Shown one piece after another: positions 61,209 to 64,000 of a stretch of 64,000 nucleotides of DNA. The number at the start of each line of letters is the position of its first letter. The first letter of the stretch is position 1. The position numbers and the translations under genes are program-made. Source of the DNA: Microbulbifer sp. MKSA007 (GTDB taxonomy: Bacteria; Pseudomonadota; Gammaproteobacteria; Pseudomonadales; Cellvibrionaceae); the NCBI GenBank assembly GCA_032615215.1, contig CP128431.1:124001-188000 (forward strand). The letters run 5' to 3'. The notes below the pieces were generated by a model that was not told the origin of the DNA, did not search any database, and saw only the letters and a program-made list of their open reading frames with translations.

Positions 61209-62726
61209 ATGCTAACAGGTTGCCATCTCATCGCCGGAGAATGGGTCGATAACGCCCAGAAATTCGAGTCATCCCCGTTCTCGGGTCCTGCCCAAAGCTA
61301 TGCCTGCGGCACCACTGAGCTGGTTGACCGCGCCGTAAAGGCTGCCGAAGACGCCTTCATGACCTTCGGCTGGACCACCCGCGCAGAGCGCGCCAAGTTC
61401 CTGCGCGCTGTGGCGGACGAGATCGACGCGCGCGGCGCAGAAATCACCGAAGTGGGCTGCGCTGAAACCGGCCTGCCGGAAATGCGCCTCAACGGTGAGC
61501 GTGGCCGCACCGTTGGCCAGCTGCGCCTGTTCGCCGACCATATTGAAAAAGGTGAATATCTGGACCTAACACACGATGAGGCCATGCCAGATCGTGCGCC
61601 TCTGCCGCGACCTGACCTGCGCCTCAGCCAGCGTCCGGTTGGTCCTGTGGCTGTATTCGGTGCCTCCAACTTCCCGCTGGCGTTCTCCACTGCAGGCGGC
61701 GATACGGCCTCAGCGCTGGCAGCGGGCTGTCCGGTGGTCGTGAAGGGCCATGAGGCTCATCCGGGCACGGCTGAGATCGTGGCACAAGCCATTGACGCAG
61801 CGATCAAATCCTGTGGCATGCATCCAGGTGTATTCTCACTGGTGCAAGGCGGTAGCCGTGAGGTTGGCACCGCCCTTGTGCAGCACCCGCTGATCAAAGC
61901 CGTTGGCTTTACCGGTTCTCTGGCCGGTGGCCGCGCACTGTTTGATCTGTGCGCCTCCCGCCCTGAGCCGATCCCGTTCTTTGGCGAGCTGGGCTCGGTC
62001 AATCCAAACTTCATCTTCCCGAATGCCCTCGCCAATCGCGGTGATGCCATCGCGGCCGGTTGGGCTGGTTCCCTGTGCATGGGCGCAGGCCAGTTCTGCA
62101 CCAATCCGGGTGTGGTTCTGCTGGTGGAAGGCGCTGAGGCAGATGCCTTCATCGCTAAGGCTCAGGAAGCTCTGGGCGCTACCGGCGAGCAGCCAATGCT
62201 GACAGATGGCATCGCAGCGGCTTACCGCTCCGGCGCTGAAAAGATCGCTGGCGAAGCGAGTGTTGAGGAGCTGGTGGGCACAGCCTGCGCAACCCGTGGC
62301 GCCAAACCATATATGTTCGTGACTGATGCTGAAAACTGGCTCGGCAACAAAGAGCTTCAGGAAGAAGTGTTCGGCCCGCTCGGCATTGTCGTCAAGCTGA
62401 AGAGCATCGATCAGATGCAGGATGTGGCGCGCACCATTGAAGGCCAGCTGACCTGCACCATCCACATTGATGCTGCAGACCATGCAGAAGCCCGCAAGCT
62501 GATGCCATTGCTGGAGCGCAAAGCAGGCCGCGTGCTGGCAAACGGCTTCCCGACCGGCGTGGAAGTGTGTGATGCCATGGTTCACGGTGGGCCTTACCCG
62601 GCCTCCACCAACTTCGGCGCAACTTCAGTCGGCACCATGGCAATCCGCCGCTTCCTGCGTCCGGTTTGCTATCAGGATATGCCGCTGGAGCTGGTTCCGG
62701 GTTTTGAAATGGAAGAAATGGCGTAG
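61209..62726 (+). CDS. Alpha-ketoglutaric semialdehyde dehydrogenase (aldehyde dehydrogenase family)
   Basis: 505 residues, KGSADH length. GPVAVFGASNFPLAFSTAGGDTASALAAGCPVVVKGHEAHPGT is the KGSADH-type NADP-binding stretch, and the catalytic Cys is Cys297 in GAGQFCTNPG, with the Glu in PFFGELGSVNPNF. It oxidises 2,5-dioxopentanoate to 2-oxoglutarate in pentose, hexuronate/glucarate or hydroxyproline breakdown. GAGGAAACG lies just before the ATG. A sugar ABC transporter gene faces it convergently, which fits a sugar or sugar-acid pathway. Confidence 0.9.
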   Translation: MLTGCHLIAGEWVDNAQKFESSPFSGPAQSYACGTTELVDRAVKAAEDAFMTFGWTTRAERAKFLRAVADEIDARGAEITEVGCAETGLPEMRLNGERGRTVGQLRLFADHIEKGEYLDLTHDEAMPDRAPLPRPDLRLSQRPVGPVAVFGASNFPLAFSTAGGDTASALAAGCPVVVKGHEAHPGTAEIVAQAIDAAIKSCGMHPGVFSLVQGGSREVGTALVQHPLIKAVGFTGSLAGGRALFDLCASRPEPIPFFGELGSVNPNFIFPNALANRGDAIAAGWAGSLCMGAGQFCTNPGVVLLVEGAEADAFIAKAQEALGATGEQPMLTDGIAAAYRSGAEKIAGEASVEELVGTACATRGAKPYMFVTDAENWLGNKELQEEVFGPLGIVVKLKSIDQMQDVARTIEGQLTCTIHIDAADHAEARKLMPLLERKAGRVLANGFPTGVEVCDAMVHGGPYPASTNFGATSVGTMAIRRFLRPVCYQDMPLELVPGFEMEEMA

Positions 62727-62802
62727 GCCGGCCTCCCTATAGGCTAAAGCAGCGCGTCCACCTGAAAACCAGAGCCGCTTTTCGGGAGGACGCGACAACG
62801 GC

Positions 62803-62832
62803 AAAAGCCCTGAGCTGAGGCTCAGGGCTTTT
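62803..62832 (+). terminator. Strong intrinsic terminator
   Basis: AAAAGCCCTGAGC and GCTCAGGGCTTTT form a perfect 13-bp stem with a TGAG loop. It ends the dehydrogenase transcript and may act from both sides, since the ABC ATPase gene is convergent. Confidence 0.9.
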
Positions 62833-62918
62833 CTTTGTTTACGTCAATCCGGCAGATCAAGCTGCGGCCCTGCCGAAAAGTGGTAACAAGCTTTCGGCAA
62901 GGCTCGCCCCAAAAGAAC

Positions 62919-64000
62919 TTAAGCTGCCAGATTGCGCAGGGTCTCTCCATCAAACACATGGCATTTATCAAGGGCCATGTTGAAGCTCAGCGTTTCCCCA
63001 GCATGCACTGTGCGCGGATTATACATGATGGACTGAACCGGAGAGCCTGCCAGCTCCGTAAACAAAGTTGCCTCTGAGCCCAGGTCTTCAGAGAGCAATA
63101 CAGGCAGTTGCAGTTGTGCGATTTCGCCGGCTGTCGGCAAGGCATTGCCTTCCGGCGAAATGTCTTCTGGCCGCACGCCCAGCTTCACCGCTTTGCCCGC
63201 TTCCAATGTGCTGCGCAGCCGTGTAGGCGCACTCAGCTCACTGCCGTCACCCAGCTTCAGCACCGGATCGCCATTGCTGCTAGCCACATGGGCATCAATC
63301 AGGTTCATGGGCGGAGACCCGATGAAGGTCGCCACGAACGTGTTGTTCGGCTTTTCAAAAACCTCACGCGGGCTGCCCACTTGCTCAATGATGCCATCAC
63401 GCATAATCACGATACGGTCCGCCAGTGTCATGGCTTCCACCTGATCGTGGGTCACGTAGATGATGGTGTTGCCGACACGCTGGTGTAGCTTTTTGATCTC
63501 AATACGCATCTGGGTGCGCAGCTTGGCATCCAGATTGGAGAGCGGCTCGTCAAACAGGTACACATCCGGGTGGCGCACGATGGCACGGCCCATGGCAACA
63601 CGCTGGCGCTGGCCACCGGAAAGCTGGCCCGGCTTGCGTTTCAGGTAAGGCTCCAACCCCAGAATAGCTGCCGCATCCGCCACACGCTTTTCAATCTCGG
63701 ACTGGGAAACCCCGGCGATCTTCAGCGAGAAACCAAGGTTTTTGGCAACCGTCATATGCGGATAGAGCGCGTAGTCCTGAAACACCATGGAGATGTTGCG
63801 CTGGCGTGGTGGCATATCGTTGACCACCCGATCGCCAATGACCAACTCCCCGCCAGAAATCGTTTCAAGGCCAGCGATCATGCGCAGTGTGGTGGATTTT
63901 CCGCAGCCGGACGGCCCAACAAAAACGACAAATTCCTTGTCTTTGATCTCCAGATCAATGCCATGAATGACCTTGGTTGGACCGTAGGACTTTTCGAGAT
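62919..64000 (-). CDS. Sugar ABC transporter ATP-binding protein, UgpC/MalK type (start beyond window)
   Basis: At least 360 residues; the frame runs off the right edge. From the edge the sequence reads YGPTKVIHGIDLEIKDKE, Walker A GPSGCGKST, then LSGGQRQRVAMGRA and Walker B VYLFDEPLSNLD, with the switch His in YVTHDQVEAM. The C-terminal TOBE domain (VKLGVRPEDISPEGN) is the regulatory part of MalK/UgpC ATPases. It would power uptake of a sugar, glycerol phosphate or sugar acid; the permeases and binding protein are probably just outside the window. Confidence 0.93.
   Translation of the reverse strand, partial: LEKSYGPTKVIHGIDLEIKDKEFVVFVGPSGCGKSTTLRMIAGLETISGGELVIGDRVVNDMPPRQRNISMVFQDYALYPHMTVAKNLGFSLKIAGVSQSEIEKRVADAAAILGLEPYLKRKPGQLSGGQRQRVAMGRAIVRHPDVYLFDEPLSNLDAKLRTQMRIEIKKLHQRVGNTIIYVTHDQVEAMTLADRIVIMRDGIIEQVGSPREVFEKPNNTFVATFIGSPPMNLIDAHVASSNGDPVLKLGDGSELSAPTRLRSTLEAGKAVKLGVRPEDISPEGNALPTAGEIAQLQLPVLLSEDLGSEATLFTELAGSPVQSIMYNPRTVHAGETLSFNMALDKCHVFDGETLRNLAA

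Noticed and set aside
1..64000. CRISPR arrays, tRNA or rRNA genes, insertion sequences, prophage genes
   Set aside because: No repeat-spacer pattern, no tRNA-like cloverleaf or rRNA stretch, and no transposase or phage structural motif was seen while reading the window.

Overview
The window looks like a chromosomal segment of a marine alphaproteobacterium, most likely Pseudovibrio or a close relative in the Stappiaceae. That placement is an inference from gene content and gene style (orphan type III secretion effector with chaperone, quinol NO reductase, many small transporters and regulators, moderate GC); no rRNA or other phylogenetic marker is present. Most of the DNA is densely packed single genes and short operons. 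No rRNA, tRNA, CRISPR array, insertion sequence or phage gene was recognised. The region around 38.9-41.3 kb is more AT-rich and gene-poor than the rest.

Layout. 0-4.4 kb: the 5' end of a LacI-type regulator, divergent from a four-gene CoA-thioester operon (class III CoA-transferase, enoyl-CoA hydratase, metallo-beta-lactamase hydrolase, 3-hydroxyacyl-CoA dehydrogenase), with LacI-like operators between them. 4.5-6.6 kb: Tat-exported cyclase and a membrane-anchored metallo-hydrolase. 6.9-9.3 kb: a coiled-coil protein and an Imm11-like gene split by a frameshift. 9.4-11.7 kb: a TetR regulator divergent from a small membrane protein and a protein fusing a phytanoyl-CoA dioxygenase-like domain to an Mpo1-like domain. 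12.9-18.7 kb: FecI/FecR-type signalling pair, a TonB-dependent receptor that is frameshifted near its C-terminus, and a di-haem peroxidase. 18.7-25.6 kb: MatB-like ligase, methyltransferase, LysE exporter, an ECF41 sigma factor with its AhpD-like partner and a recognisable cognate promoter, acetyltransferase and YghU-type glutathione transferase. 25.6-31.3 kb: lipoprotein, the glycyl radical enzyme/activase pair yjjI-yjjW, an AraC regulator divergent from a Tat-exported isochorismatase-fold hydrolase, and a standalone domain otherwise known from DNA-phosphorothioation-associated methyltransferases.

31.3-41 kb: SDR dehydrogenase, a type III secretion chaperone with a candidate effector, a YnjB-type ABC uptake operon, a sulfotransferase and an LprI-like exported protein. 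41.3-48.8 kb: Na/Pi cotransporter, quinol-dependent NO reductase, MATE exporter and small membrane proteins around an XRE regulator. 48.9-55.3 kb: NUDIX hydrolase, the PrfH-RtcB pair expected to repair damaged ribosomes, epimerase, and a MarR-controlled pair of redox proteins. 55.5-64 kb: glyoxalase-fold protein, NCS1 permease, acetyltransferase, YgjV, a type III polyketide synthase with its ICMT-type methyltransferase, ketoglutarate-semialdehyde dehydrogenase and the start of a sugar ABC transporter ATPase.

The most interesting items are the PhyH-Mpo1 fusion (a possible one-polypeptide alpha-oxidation pathway), the orphan effector-chaperone pair, the split Imm11-like gene, the standalone phosphorothioation-associated domain and several near-perfect operators in divergent promoters.
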